64,000 nucleotides of DNA, taken from the NCBI RefSeq assembly GCF_000813745.1, contig NZ_JWLC01000015.1:1-64000 (forward strand), in the 5' to 3' direction. Position 1 is the stretch's first letter; every line of letters begins with the position of its first letter. A model generated the notes under the pieces. The model was given only the letters and a program-made list of their open reading frames with translations. It made no database searches and was not told the DNA's origin. Of the stretch, positions 1 through 8,644 are shown in pieces. Both the position numbers and the translations under genes were made by a program. Source of the DNA: Leisingera sp. ANG-M1 (GTDB lineage Bacteria; Pseudomonadota; Alphaproteobacteria; Rhodobacterales; Rhodobacteraceae).

Positions 1-303
1 ACTCCCGGGAACGGCGGCGCCCAGGGCATCGAGAGCCGCTGGCACCTGGCCCCCGCCCCTTACGCTCCGGCGCAAGAACGCAGCACCGCAAGCACAGGGC
101 CGTCCTGGACCCTGCAACGCCTGCGCGCCCGCACCCTGCCGCCGTGCACCTGGCAGGTCGCCCGGACCGCAGGCGGCACGGTGCTGGCCGCCCAGCCTGC
201 CCGGTCCGCAGCATCCGGCACGCCCCCTCCCCCCGGGCCGCCCAGTCCGCCCAGGCCCCTCCCGCGCCCGCAGACCGCCCTGGCTGCGCCAGCGCTGCCT
301 TAG
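1..303 (+). CDS. 3' end of an unidentified gene (partial)
   Basis: The first reading frame is open from the window edge to a TAG at 301-303, so only the last 100 residues are visible. The tail is rich in Pro and Ala, including a run like GTPPPPGPPSPPRP, and has no recognisable domain. A very strong hairpin begins six bases after the stop, which fits the end of a transcription unit. The other frame that is open here looks like a shadow produced by the high GC content. I cannot name the product. Confidence 0.4.
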   Translation, partial: TPGNGGAQGIESRWHLAPAPYAPAQERSTASTGPSWTLQRLRARTLPPCTWQVARTAGGTVLAAQPARSAASGTPPPPGPPSPPRPLPRPQTALAAPALP

Positions 304-308
304 CGGCC

Positions 309-347
309 TTGGGCCCGGCACCGGGCTTGGCCCGGTGCCGGGCCCAA
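309..347. terminator. 18-bp perfect hairpin, terminator-like
   Basis: Bases 309-326 pair perfectly with 330-347 around a TTG loop (arm TTGGGCCCGGCACCGGGC). There is no T tract, so it is either a factor-assisted terminator, an mRNA-stabilising 3' hairpin or a REP-like element. It sits between the partial gene that stops at 303 and the YceI gene at 487. Confidence 0.45.
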
Positions 348-486
348 CAAGCGGAGGCTTTCCAAAAAGCCGGCGCTTGGCGGGAGCCCGCGGCTTCACA
401 AACCCACGCAGAATTGTGAACCGGCCATCCCGGAAAATGCGGCTAAACTCTGGATAGGTCAGGAAAAACAAACAGAAAGGCGCCGA

Positions 487-1092
487 ATGCGCGCATCCCG
501 GATACACCGGCGGGCATTGCTCGCCAGCTTGGCTGCAGCACTGCTGGCCCCGCAGCAGCCGGCAGCAGCGCCAACCCCCTACCGGCTCGATCCGGAGGCC
601 ACCCAGGTGCGTTTCACCTTCCTCCTCAGCGGCCAGCCGCAGCACGGCCGGATCCCGGTGCGGGACGCCCGCATCCGGATCGACCCCGGCAACCTCATCC
701 GCAGCGAGGCCAACATCATCCTCAGCGCCAGCCGCGCCAGAACCGGGCTGATCTTTGCCACCGAAGCGCTGAAAAGCCCCAGCGTGCTCAACACCGCCCG
801 CTTCCCTGAAATCCGCTTCCGTTCCACCCGGGTGCACCTTGGGCCGGACGGCAGGCTCTCCGGCGGCGCCCGGATAGACGGGGACCTCACCCTGCGCGGC
901 ATCACCCGGCCGCTCACCCTGCAGGCCGCGCTCTACCGCCGCCCCGGCACCGCCCCCGATGACCTTCGCGAGCTGGAGGTGCATCTCTCCGGCCGCCTCA
1001 GCCGCGCAGCATTCGGCGCCGCAGGTTATCCGGATCTGGTGGCCGACCAGGTCACCCTCGCCATCAAGGCGCGGCTGCATCAATCCGGCTGA
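487..1092 (+). CDS. YceI-family periplasmic protein
   Basis: A 201-residue exported protein of the YceI lipocalin-like family, whose members bind polyisoprenoid-type amphiphiles in the periplasm; the physiological ligand here is unknown. The N-terminus (about residues 1-28) is a signal peptide with basic residues (RIHRR), an Ala/Leu core and a PAAA end. The mature part shows the family pattern: the opening YRLDPEATQVRF, the FPEIRFRST strand and GDLTLRGITRPLTL. Length matches the family. The start is supported by AGAAAGG upstream. It is monocistronic as far as I can see. Confidence 0.88.
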   Translation: MRASRIHRRALLASLAAALLAPQQPAAAPTPYRLDPEATQVRFTFLLSGQPQHGRIPVRDARIRIDPGNLIRSEANIILSASRARTGLIFATEALKSPSVLNTARFPEIRFRSTRVHLGPDGRLSGGARIDGDLTLRGITRPLTLQAALYRRPGTAPDDLRELEVHLSGRLSRAAFGAAGYPDLVADQVTLAIKARLHQSG

Positions 1093-1207
1093 CTAAAACC
1101 CGCCGACACAGGGCAGTGAGACAAAAATACCGCCCCGCAGAAATACGACACGGCAATGGCGGAAACCGGCTGGCAATGGTGCCCCAGCCTGTCATGGTCG
1201 CACCGTT

Positions 1208-2431
1208 ATGCGCCTGATCATCTCATTTGCCGCCCTGTTCCTTTCCGTCATCCTGCTGCAGCTGTCCTCCGGAGGCGTGGGCCCGCTGGATGCCATCTCC
1301 GGATCGGTTCTGAATTTCACCACCACCCAGATCGGCCTTTTGGGCACAGGCCATTTCGTCGGCTTCTTCATCGGCTGCTGGTGGGCGCCGCGGCTGATGG
1401 GCAATGTCGGCCACTCCCGCGCTTTTGCGGTCTGCACAGCACTTGGCGCTATGGGCCTTCTGGGCCACACGCTGACCGAAAACCCCTATGCCTGGGCCGG
1501 CATGCGGATTGCCTCCGGCGTCTGTATCGCCGGCGCCTACACGGTGATCGAAGCCTGGCTCAACGCCAAGGTCACCAATGAAAACCGCGGCCGGGCCATG
1601 GGCACCTACCGCATTGTCGACATGGGGTCTTCACTGGCAGCGCAGCTGATCATCGCAGTGCTGCCGCCGGCGGTCTATGTGTCCTACAACCTGCTGGCGG
1701 TGCTCTGCTGCGCGGCGCTGTTGCCGCTCACGCTGACCAAGGCCAGCCAGCCGGAAACCCCCAACGCACCGCGGCTCAAGCCCAAGCTGGCCTGGCGCTG
1801 CTCACCGCTGGCGGTGGCAGGCGTGATCGTGGCCGCGCTCAGCTCCGCCTCCTTCCGGATGGTCGGCCCGGTCTATGGCCAAGAGGTCGGCCTGGCGGTG
1901 GATCAGATCGCCTTCTTCCTCGCCGCCTTTGTGGCAGGCGGCGCGCTGGCGCAATACCCGATGGGCTGGCTGGCCGACAAATACGACCGCCGCTGGGTGC
2001 TGATCTGGCTGTCGGGCGTTGCCATTCTCAGCTGCGCCATCACCATGGCGGCCAGCGGCACCGGCACCCTGGGCGTGATGCTGGCCGCCGGTTTCTTCGG
2101 CTTCACCACCTTCCCGATCTTCTCGGTTTCCGCCGCCCACGCCAATGACTTCGCCACTTCGGCCGAGCGGGTCGAACTGTCCGCCGCGCTGATGTTCTGG
2201 TACGCGCTCGGCGCCATCGCCTCGCCCTATGTCTCCTCGGCCCTGATCGAGGCCTACGGCCCGCCTGCGCTCTTTGCCTATGTCGCCTGCGGCCATGTGC
2301 TGCTGATCGTGTTCGGACTCAGCCGGATGAAAGTCCGCGCAACCCCGGAAGAACGCACCAGCTACGTCTATGCGCCGCGCACCTCCTTCACCATCGGCCG
2401 CCTGCTGAAGCGGTCCCGCGAGAAACGGTAG
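1208..2431 (+). CDS. MFS transporter (YcaD-like)
   Basis: A 407-residue inner-membrane major facilitator superfamily protein with about 12 hydrophobic helices. The first TM segment begins at residue 2, and the loop after TM2 carries the RLMGNVGHSR variant of the MFS signature. The second half has GWLADKYDRR, the classic intracellular loop motif. Overall pattern resembles the YcaD group. No substrate can be read from sequence. It converges with the MarR-type gene on the minus strand, with 26 bases between the two stop codons. Confidence 0.85.
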   Translation: MRLIISFAALFLSVILLQLSSGGVGPLDAISGSVLNFTTTQIGLLGTGHFVGFFIGCWWAPRLMGNVGHSRAFAVCTALGAMGLLGHTLTENPYAWAGMRIASGVCIAGAYTVIEAWLNAKVTNENRGRAMGTYRIVDMGSSLAAQLIIAVLPPAVYVSYNLLAVLCCAALLPLTLTKASQPETPNAPRLKPKLAWRCSPLAVAGVIVAALSSASFRMVGPVYGQEVGLAVDQIAFFLAAFVAGGALAQYPMGWLADKYDRRWVLIWLSGVAILSCAITMAASGTGTLGVMLAAGFFGFTTFPIFSVSAAHANDFATSAERVELSAALMFWYALGAIASPYVSSALIEAYGPPALFAYVACGHVLLIVFGLSRMKVRATPEERTSYVYAPRTSFTIGRLLKRSREKR

Positions 2432-2457
2432 CCAGGCGCTGCGTCTGTCTTTGGCCC

Positions 2458-2898
2458 CTACCGAGGCTGAAGACCGTCCCGCAGCTTGAAAAGCAGCGCC
2501 TGTAGTTCCTCCAGCTCAGCCACGGACAATCCGGAGTGACCGATCATGCAGGCCGTCACAGCCGGCGCCTGTTGTGACAGCGCCTTGCCTGCATCCGTCA
2601 GCCGGACTTCTACCGCCCGGCCGTCCAAGGCGCTTTTGCTGCGGGTCACATGGCCCATGGCCTCCAGCCGCTTAACCAAAGGCGTCAGCGTGCTGGTCTC
2701 CATCCCCAGCTTCTGCGCCAGCGTATTCACCTGCCGGCCATCCTCCTCCCACAACAGCGTCAGCGTGATGTACTGCGGATAGGTCAGACCCAGCGCCTTC
2801 AGATGCGGCGCATAGGCCCGGTTCACTGCGTGGGACGCGGTGTACAGCCCATAACAGAACAGGTCATCCGCCCTTGTCGGAATGTCAGCATGTTTCAT
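2458..2898 (-). CDS. OhrR/MarR-type redox-sensing repressor
   Basis: A winged-helix MarR-family regulator of 146 residues. The sequence around LFCYGLYTASHAVNRAY and LGLTYPQYITLTLLWEEDG matches the OhrR subgroup, in which the Cys of the FCxxLY segment is the peroxide-reactive residue. The wing helix-turn-helix reads NTLAQKLGMETSTLTPLVKRLE. I chose the ATG at 2898 because GGAGG lies seven bases upstream; the longer GTG start at 2925 would put the operator inside the coding region. It faces a small gene at 3003, and inverted-repeat-like sites lie by both starts, suggesting autoregulation and control of the divergent gene. The usual ohr partner is not seen next to it. Confidence 0.82.
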   Translation of the reverse strand: MKHADIPTRADDLFCYGLYTASHAVNRAYAPHLKALGLTYPQYITLTLLWEEDGRQVNTLAQKLGMETSTLTPLVKRLEAMGHVTRSKSALDGRAVEVRLTDAGKALSQQAPAVTACMIGHSGLSVAELEELQALLFKLRDGLQPR

Positions 2899-2910
2899 GG
2901 CCGGGCCTCC

Positions 2911-2992
2911 ATTTATATCGCCCACGATTCATTTCTTGACTCCAGCCGCAGCTGCAGTCAACGTCTCAATATAGGTCGCGCACGATATAAAT
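2911..2992. promoter_or_regulatory. Paired operators for the MarR-type regulator
   Basis: ATTTATATCG at 2911-2920 and its exact reverse complement CGATATAAAT at 2983-2992 lie on either side of the divergent promoter region. Similarity extends beyond these ten bases: the first site read on the minus strand ends GGCGATATAAAT and the second on the plus strand ends GCACGATATAAAT, each preceded by TCG. One copy overlaps the leader of the repressor gene, the other lies just before the Shine-Dalgarno of the gene at 3003. Binding by the adjacent regulator is inferred. Confidence 0.5.
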
Positions 2993-3002
2993 TGGAGAAT
3001 AC

Positions 3003-3224
3003 ATGTCCTGGCTACCCAACCTGCAAACCGAGACGCCGGAGGAAGGCTACCAGCTGGCGATCAAGCTGTCCCGCATGGCGGTGAAACTGACCCAGCCCGA
3101 TGATGAGGCCCGCAACAAGATGCGGCCGGGCTATGCCAGCAACTACGACAGCCTGATCGCCGTCTCCCATGTCGTGGCGGTGAATTTCCAAACCGTCTCG
3201 CAGGCCAACAACTACTGGCGCTGA
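3003..3224 (+). CDS. Small hypothetical protein divergent from the MarR-type gene
   Basis: A 73-residue soluble protein with no domain I recognise. It starts MSWLPNLQTETPEEGYQL, has an amphipathic N-terminal half and ends NYWR. ATG at 3003 follows TTGGAGAA, a usable ribosome binding site, and lies directly downstream of a putative operator, so it may be the main target of the MarR-type regulator. No signal peptide or membrane segment. Confidence 0.55.
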   Translation: MSWLPNLQTETPEEGYQLAIKLSRMAVKLTQPDDEARNKMRPGYASNYDSLIAVSHVVAVNFQTVSQANNYWR

Positions 3225-3255
3225 CCAGCCTGCAGCAGCCACCACTCACGCAAAC

Positions 3256-3284
3256 AAAAAGAGGGCCGGTCTCCCGGCCCTCTC
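3256..3284 (-). terminator. Intrinsic terminator of the flotillin gene
   Basis: A 9-bp GC stem (GAGGGCCGG with CCGGCCCTC, 3261-3269 and 3274-3282) followed on the minus strand by TTTTTGTTTG. It lies 20 bases beyond the flotillin stop codon. It could also stop readthrough from the small plus-strand gene ending at 3224. Confidence 0.7.
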
Positions 3285-3303
3285 TCAATCAGGTCAACGG
3301 CAC

Positions 3304-5055
3304 TCAGTCCTTGGCGGCTTCCGAAGCCTCCGGCGCACCGCCATCTCCGGCCGCGCCATTCAGCAAAGGCACCTCGACCGCGTCGCTGTCCTCCGCTTCA
3401 ACGCCCAGCGCCTGGCTGGCAACGCCGCTGACACCGTTTTCCATCGACAGGCCCAGCTCCTCGCCCAGCTTCTTCAACGCGGGCATCTGCACTGCCATGC
3501 CCATGATCGAGTCGAGCGCCTGGTTCACCACCGGCTTCTCGCCACCATTGCCGGCCCCTGCCGAGGAATAAGGCGCACCGGCACCGATACCACTGACCTG
3601 GTGGATCTTGATCGAGTCGATCTTCTCTGCCGGCTTCACCATCTCGGTGATGATCGCAGGCATCGCCTCGATCCGGGCCAGGTCGACCTTCATACGGATC
3701 AGCTCACCCGACAGCGCGTTTTCGGCGTCGACAATCGCCCGCTTGCCCTCCGCCTCGGCCAACATATCGTTCTTCTTGGCCTCGGCGCGGATGTTCAGCG
3801 CGTCGGCCTCGGCCTGCGCCTCCTCGCGGCGGGCTTCGGCGCGGTCAGCGGCAGCTTCCTTCTCCGCCTGCGCGGCGAGACGGATACCGGTTGCCTGGCG
3901 CTCGGCCTCGCGGGTGGCTTCGATCAGGGTGATCTGCTTCAGACGCTCGGCCTCGGCCACTTCGCGGGCGGTTGCCACCGCTTCGGTCGCCTTGGTTGCC
4001 TCCGCCCGAGCCAGATCGGCGGACGCCCGCGCCCGGCTCTCTTCCTCGGACTTCTGCGCGATGATGATCTGGCGCTCCTGCTCGGCCACTTCCAGCTCGC
4101 GCTCCTTGGTGATCTCCGCCTCGCGGACCGAGCGCTCCTTGGCAATCTCGGCATCCCGGATCTTTGCTTCACGGGCAATGTCGGCCGAGCGGATGGCTTC
4201 CTCGCGGGCAATCCGGGCGCGTTCGGTTTCGCGCATCGAGTCCTCGCGCCGCTGGGCGATCTCGGCCTCCTGTGCTGCCTTCATGGTCTCAACCTGCTTG
4301 GCCTGCTCAATCTTGGCCTGCTCCTCGTCCTGTTCAATCGACAGGCGCTGACGTTCGGCTTCCATGGCGGCGCGGCGCACGGCGACCTCAGCCTCGGCAT
4401 CGATCTGCGCACGTTCTTTCTTGGAGGTGGCAATCACCTCCGCCAGCTTGCGCATACCCACCGCGTTAAAGGCGTTGTTTTCATCGAGCGCCTCAAACGG
4501 AGTCTGGTCCAATGCAGTCAGCGACACCGATTCCAATGACAGACCGTTTTTCAGCAAGTCCTCGGACACCGCATTCTGCACCTCCTGCACAAAGTCGGCA
4601 CGGTTTTCGTGCAGCCCGTCCATGGTCATCTGCGCCGCCACGGCGCGCAGACCGTCGACGAGTTTGCCTTCGATCATCTCGCGCAGCTGCTCGACATCAA
4701 AAGTCCGGTCGCCCAGCGTCTGCGCGGCGCGGGCGATGCCCTCGACCGTCGCCATGACCGAGACATAGAACTCGACTCCGACGTCGACCCGCATCCGGTC
4801 CTTGGTGATCAGCGCGCCGTCATTGTTGCGCTGCACTTCCAGGCGCAGGGTCTTCATGTTGACCGGGCTCACCTCATGCAGCAGCGGCACCACCAGCACA
4901 CCGCCATCCATGATGACCTTTTTTCCCCTCGCACCAGTGCGAACAAGACTGATCTCACGGGAGGACCGTTTATAGATACGGTTCAGAACGAGACCAATCA
5001 GAAAAAGCAGTACAAGAGCGCTCACGACGACAATGAGCATGAATTGAAATTCCAT
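3304..5055 (-). CDS. Flotillin-family protein (YqiK-like)
   Basis: A 583-residue membrane-anchored SPFH/flotillin protein. Residues about 5-28 form one N-terminal TM segment, followed by the SPFH/band 7 domain (about 30-190, including VIMDGGVLVVPLLHEVSPVNM). A long Glu/Ala/Arg-rich coiled coil (about 200-450) has repeated segments such as REAEIAKERSVREAEITKERE. The flotillin-type C-terminal region carries PAIITEMVKPAEKIDSIKI. Flotillins scaffold membrane microdomains; the role here is inferred. The upstream minus-strand gene is the YqiJ-type partner, as in the yqiJ-yqiK pair of E. coli. Confidence 0.9.
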   Translation of the reverse strand: MEFQFMLIVVVSALVLLFLIGLVLNRIYKRSSREISLVRTGARGKKVIMDGGVLVVPLLHEVSPVNMKTLRLEVQRNNDGALITKDRMRVDVGVEFYVSVMATVEGIARAAQTLGDRTFDVEQLREMIEGKLVDGLRAVAAQMTMDGLHENRADFVQEVQNAVSEDLLKNGLSLESVSLTALDQTPFEALDENNAFNAVGMRKLAEVIATSKKERAQIDAEAEVAVRRAAMEAERQRLSIEQDEEQAKIEQAKQVETMKAAQEAEIAQRREDSMRETERARIAREEAIRSADIAREAKIRDAEIAKERSVREAEITKERELEVAEQERQIIIAQKSEEESRARASADLARAEATKATEAVATAREVAEAERLKQITLIEATREAERQATGIRLAAQAEKEAAADRAEARREEAQAEADALNIRAEAKKNDMLAEAEGKRAIVDAENALSGELIRMKVDLARIEAMPAIITEMVKPAEKIDSIKIHQVSGIGAGAPYSSAGAGNGGEKPVVNQALDSIMGMAVQMPALKKLGEELGLSMENGVSGVASQALGVEAEDSDAVEVPLLNGAAGDGGAPEASEAAKD

Positions 5056-5139
5056 GCGGAATACCTCCTTGGATAATAGGATTTTTTGGGTTTGTTGGGT
5101 TTGTTGGTTTCAGTCAGCCGGGCTGTTCAGCCCAGCGGG

Positions 5140-5901
5140 TCACTCGGACAGAGGGATCAGCACAAACCGGTCCTTGCGGCGGTCGCGCATCACCAGCACC
5201 TCGGTGCCCTGGGCCAGTTCCTCGCCGGCGGCAAAGGGCTCAGCGCGCAGGTAGTGGGCATTGCCGTAGCCATCCATGACGCGCACCTCGGCCGGGCGGC
5301 CTTGGGCGGCGGTGCCTTGGGTGATCACTCCGCGGCGGCGGCCCAGGCTGCGCTCCGACAGCGCCTCGGTCTCGGTTTGCGGCAAGAGCCGGGCAAAGAC
5401 CCCGCCAAAGCCGCGCGCAAACCACAGGCCAAAGGCACCGGCCGGCAGCCCCGCCATCCAGGCAGGCGCGGTGAACCCCAGATAGGATTTCAGCACCATC
5501 TGCAGGCCAATGCCGCTGAGGCCAAAGCCCATCAGCAAGGCGGCCAGCCAGATCAGCGCCGGCATCCGCCCCAGACCCAGCCAGGACGCCAGACTGCCCG
5601 AAGCCTCTGCCGCCCCGGCTCCGTCCGGCGCGTCCACACCATCCAGATCTGCAAGATCGATGTCTCCCAGATCGCCCAATGCATCCGCAGCGGCATCGGC
5701 GCCCAGGTCCCCCAGGTCGCCAGCATCCGGGAACTCGCCGAGGTCAGCACCATCTGCCGCGTCCAGCCCCGCATCGCCATCACCGCCGATCAGGCTGCCG
5801 CCCAGCAAGAGCGCCGCCAGCTCCAGCACCGCCAGACCGCCCAACAGCGCCAAAGCAAGGGAAAACGGCGCAAAAGCACCATCAAGCAGAAAGTCGAACA
5901 C
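5140..5901 (-). CDS. YqiJ-like inner-membrane protein with OB-fold (DUF1449)
   Basis: A membrane protein of about 253 residues preceding the flotillin gene. It opens with a hydrophobic helix (FDFLLDGAFAPFSLALALLGGLAVLELAAL in part), an Asp/Gly-rich linker (about residues 50-100), two further TM helices around SWLGLGRMPALIWLAALLMGFG, and a C-terminal OB-like domain ending MRDRRKDRFVLIPLSE. I prefer the GTG start at 5901, after a GGGGG tract; the frame stays open to 6015 but lacks a convincing start there. NfeD/YqiJ proteins partner with flotillin-family proteins. The Asp-rich linker is longer than I would expect. Confidence 0.75.
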   Translation of the reverse strand: MFDFLLDGAFAPFSLALALLGGLAVLELAALLLGGSLIGGDGDAGLDAADGADLGEFPDAGDLGDLGADAAADALGDLGDIDLADLDGVDAPDGAGAAEASGSLASWLGLGRMPALIWLAALLMGFGLSGIGLQMVLKSYLGFTAPAWMAGLPAGAFGLWFARGFGGVFARLLPQTETEALSERSLGRRRGVITQGTAAQGRPAEVRVMDGYGNAHYLRAEPFAAGEELAQGTEVLVMRDRRKDRFVLIPLSE

Positions 5902-5917
5902 CGATGGAAAGCCCCCT

Positions 5918-5938
5918 ATTGGTATACATTGGTATGCA
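5918..5938. repeat. Tandem ATTGGTATRC repeat upstream of the yqiJ-like gene
   Basis: ATTGGTATAC at 5918-5927 is followed directly by ATTGGTATGC. The two copies sit just upstream of the inferred start at 5901, where a promoter or operator is expected. GTATAC-type sequences are typical of some GntR-family operators, but no such regulator is encoded nearby. Confidence 0.35.
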
Positions 5939-6135
5939 ATGCATGTGGTAACGCCCCTGTGAACTTTCAAGGGTTTAAAATAGATTTTCGCAACCAATGA
6001 GTGCGCCAGCCGCAATTCAGGATCAAGCGTGAACTGATCCGCCGCCTCTTAATTCCTGCGATTTCCGCACACGGGGTTCCCGCTGCCCGCCGCATAGGTT
6101 AGACGGGCCTTTGACGCATTACCTGGATGGATGGC

Positions 6136-7854
6136 ATGGCACGCATTCTGATCACCTCGGCAATCCCCTACATCAACGGGATCAAGCATCTGGGCAACCT
6201 GGTAGGCTCGCAGCTGCCCGCCGACCTTTACGCCCGGTTCCAGCGCGGACGCGGCAATGAGGTGATGTTCCTCTGCGCCACCGACGAGCACGGCACACCC
6301 GCAGAACTGGCCGCCGCCAAGGCAGAGAAGCCGGTGGCGGAATACTGCGCCGAAATGCATGGCATCCAGTCGGAGATCGCCAAGGGCTTTGCGCTGAGCT
6401 TCGACCATTTCGGCCGCTCTTCCAGCCCGCAGAACCACGCGCTGACACAGCATTTCGCTGGCAAGCTGGCCGAGGCGGGCCTGATCCGCGAAGTGACCGA
6501 GAAGCAGGTCTATTCCAACGCCGACGGCCGTTTCCTGCCCGACCGCTATATCGAGGGCACCTGCCCCAACTGCGGCTATGAAAAGGCCCGCGGCGACCAG
6601 TGCGAGGAATGCACCAAGCAGCTGGACCCGACCGACCTGATCAACCCGCGCTCGGCTGTCTCCGGCTCCACCGATCTGGAAGTGCGCGAGACCAAGCACC
6701 TCTACCTGTGCCAGTCGCAGCTGAAGGACCAGCTGGACGCCTGGATCGACTCCAAGAACGACTGGCCGGTGCTGACCACCTCGATTGCCAAGAAATGGCT
6801 GCACGACGGTGACGGCCTGCAGGACCGCGGCATCACCCGCGACCTGGACTGGGGCGTGCCGGTCAAGAAGGGCGATGAGGATTGGCCCGGCATGGAAGGC
6901 AAGGTCTTCTACGTCTGGTTCGACGCACCGATCGAATATATCGCCGCCTCGCGCGAATGGGCAGATTCCAACGGCAAGTCCGACGCCAACTGGCAGCGCT
7001 GGTGGCGCACCGACAAAGGCGCCGAGGACGTCAAATACGTTCAGTTCATGGGCAAAGACAACGTCCCCTTCCACACCCTGTCGTTCCCGGCCACCATTTT
7101 GGGCTCTGGCGAGCCGTGGAAGATGGTCGACCACCTGAAGTCCTTCAACTACCTGAACTATGACGGCGGCCAGTTCTCCACCAGCCAAGGGCGCGGCGTC
7201 TTCATGGACCAGGCGCTGGAAATCCTGCCGGCCGACTACTGGCGCTGGTGGCTGCTGAGCCATGCGCCGGAAAGCTCGGATTCCGAATTCACCTGGGAGA
7301 ACTTCCAGCAATCGGTGAACAAGGATCTGGCGGACGTTCTGGGCAACTTCGTCTCCCGCATCACCAAGTTCTGCCGCTCCAAGTTCGGTGAGGAAGTCCC
7401 CTCCGGCGGCGCATACGGCGAGCAGGAGCAAGCGCTGATCGCTGAACTCACTACCCGCATCCGCGCATATGAAGGCCATATGGAGGCGATGGAGGTCCGC
7501 AAATCGGCGCAGGAGCTGCGCGCGATCTGGGTTGCGGGCAACGAGTACCTGCAGTCCGCCGCGCCCTGGTCGGTGTTCAAGGAAAACCCCGAGCGCGCCG
7601 CCGCACAGGTGCGCCTGGGCCTGAACCTGATCCGCCTCTACGCGGTGCTGTCTGCGCCCTTCATCCCGCAGGCCTCGGACAAGCTGATGGCAGCGCTGAA
7701 TTCGGACGACCGCAGCTGGCCCGAAGACGTGGCAGCAGCCCTGTCCGCCCTGCCCGCCGGCCACGGCTTCACCGTGCCGGAGGTCCTGTTTGCCAAGATC
7801 ACCGACGAGCAGCGCGAAGAATGGCAGGAACGCTTCTCCGGCACCCGCACCTAA
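6136..7854 (+). CDS. metG: Methionyl-tRNA synthetase
   Basis: A cytosolic class I aminoacyl-tRNA synthetase that charges tRNA-Met. With the ATG at 6136 ([15 protein letters not shown]) the protein is 572 residues; an in-frame ATG at 6127 would add three. Visible marks: the HIGH-like KHLGNL; the knuckle with [17 protein letters not shown]; the anticodon-end region after [25 protein letters not shown]. The KMSKS loop reads [11 protein letters not shown], a variant found in this subgroup. It has an intrinsic terminator 50 bases after the stop and appears monocistronic. Confidence 0.95.
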   Translation: MARILITSAIPYINGIKHLGNLVGSQLPADLYARFQRGRGNEVMFLCATDEHGTPAELAAAKAEKPVAEYCAEMHGIQSEIAKGFALSFDHFGRSSSPQNHALTQHFAGKLAEAGLIREVTEKQVYSNADGRFLPDRYIEGTCPNCGYEKARGDQCEECTKQLDPTDLINPRSAVSGSTDLEVRETKHLYLCQSQLKDQLDAWIDSKNDWPVLTTSIAKKWLHDGDGLQDRGITRDLDWGVPVKKGDEDWPGMEGKVFYVWFDAPIEYIAASREWADSNGKSDANWQRWWRTDKGAEDVKYVQFMGKDNVPFHTLSFPATILGSGEPWKMVDHLKSFNYLNYDGGQFSTSQGRGVFMDQALEILPADYWRWWLLSHAPESSDSEFTWENFQQSVNKDLADVLGNFVSRITKFCRSKFGEEVPSGGAYGEQEQALIAELTTRIRAYEGHMEAMEVRKSAQELRAIWVAGNEYLQSAAPWSVFKENPERAAAQVRLGLNLIRLYAVLSAPFIPQASDKLMAALNSDDRSWPEDVAAALSALPAGHGFTVPEVLFAKITDEQREEWQERFSGTRT

Positions 7855-7905
7855 GCCGTCTGCTCCGCGCAGCCCGCCCAAACAGCAGCCTAAGATTGCT
7901 GGCAA

Positions 7906-7930
7906 ACCCCGCCATTTCGGCGGGGTTTTC
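7906..7930 (+). terminator. Intrinsic terminator of metG
   Basis: ACCCCGCC pairs with GGCGGGG across an ATTTC loop and is followed by TTTTC. It lies about 50 bases past the metG stop. Confidence 0.85.
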
Positions 7931-7988
7931 ATTTGCTTGTCTGCGCCACTCAAGTCTCAGAGCCGTGCGGCCAGGGAAAACACGCCAA

Positions 7989-8374
7989 CTACGCCCCGGA
8001 ACTGTGGCAAACGGCCTCAATGTTGTGCCCGTCCGGATCAAGAACAAACGCAGCGTAATAGTCAGGGTGGTAATGCGGTCTGACGCCTGGCGCCCCATTG
8101 TCTGTTCCGCCCGCCAATAGGGCTGCAGCATGAAACGCATCGACCTGCGCGCGGCTGCGGGCCGTCAAAGCAGTATGCAGCTTTCCCGTTGTCGCATCCT
8201 CTTCCGCAAGCCAAAACCAGGGGCGGTCATCCCCATACCCGGTAACCCGCACTCCACCGGTTTGTTCCAAAGGCACCGTAAACAGGCGCGTGACCCCCAG
8301 GGGTTCAAAAGCGCGGTCGTAAAATTCAACAGATTGGGAAAACCGGTCACTCCAAAGGTAATGTGGTCAATCAC
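7989..8374 (-). pseudogene. Frameshifted VOC-family (glyoxalase-like) gene
   Basis: On the minus strand the frame from GTG 8374 reads MIDHITFGVTGF, the typical opening of a vicinal-oxygen-chelate fold protein, then turns into nonsense. Shifting frame near the TTTTCCC run at 8337-8344 restores SQSVEFYDRAFEPLGVT, then PLEQTGGVRVTGYGDDRPWFW, AFHAAALLAGG and the family ending YYAAFVLDPDGHNIEAVCH. One missing base, most simply a T, explains the break. The intact product would be about 128 residues, normal for this group. GGAGGAGA precedes the GTG. Either a recent pseudogene or a homopolymer sequencing error. Confidence 0.75.
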
Positions 8375-8644
8375 TGTCTCCTCCATCACATAGAACGGTA
8401 AAGCCGTCTCAGGCAGACCGGTGCATTTCGGCGCTACAACACCTGAACGTCCAGCAGTAAATTCAGAAACAGGCCTTTCCAACAATGCCGGAAGCCAAGA
8501 CTGATCCTGCCGCCATCTTCCGAACAAGGCGCACCGCACTCCAGCACCGGCACCCTGTCGCCGCTGTTCCCTCCTGCCGGCAGCCTCTCTTATTGGCATC
8601 TCTTTGCCCCGGCACAAAAATTAAATCCTACTAAAAAACTCAGA

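Noticed and set aside
144-419. A 91-codon frame near the window start
   Set aside because: It runs through the strong hairpin at 309-347 and overlaps the partial gene ending at 303; composition is Pro/Arg shadow-like.
3601-4539. Long open frames antisense to the flotillin gene
   Set aside because: They are shadows of the repetitive Glu/Ala/Arg coiled-coil codons; the flotillin frame is clearly the real one.
7100-7200. Loss of the KMSKS motif in MetRS
   Set aside because: The FSTSQ variant at this position belongs to this subgroup of MetRS; it is not a defect.
6049-7953. A 634-codon open frame antisense to metG
   Set aside because: High-GC third-position effect; metG on the plus strand has all its catalytic motifs, and the antisense frame has no recognisable domain or ribosome site.
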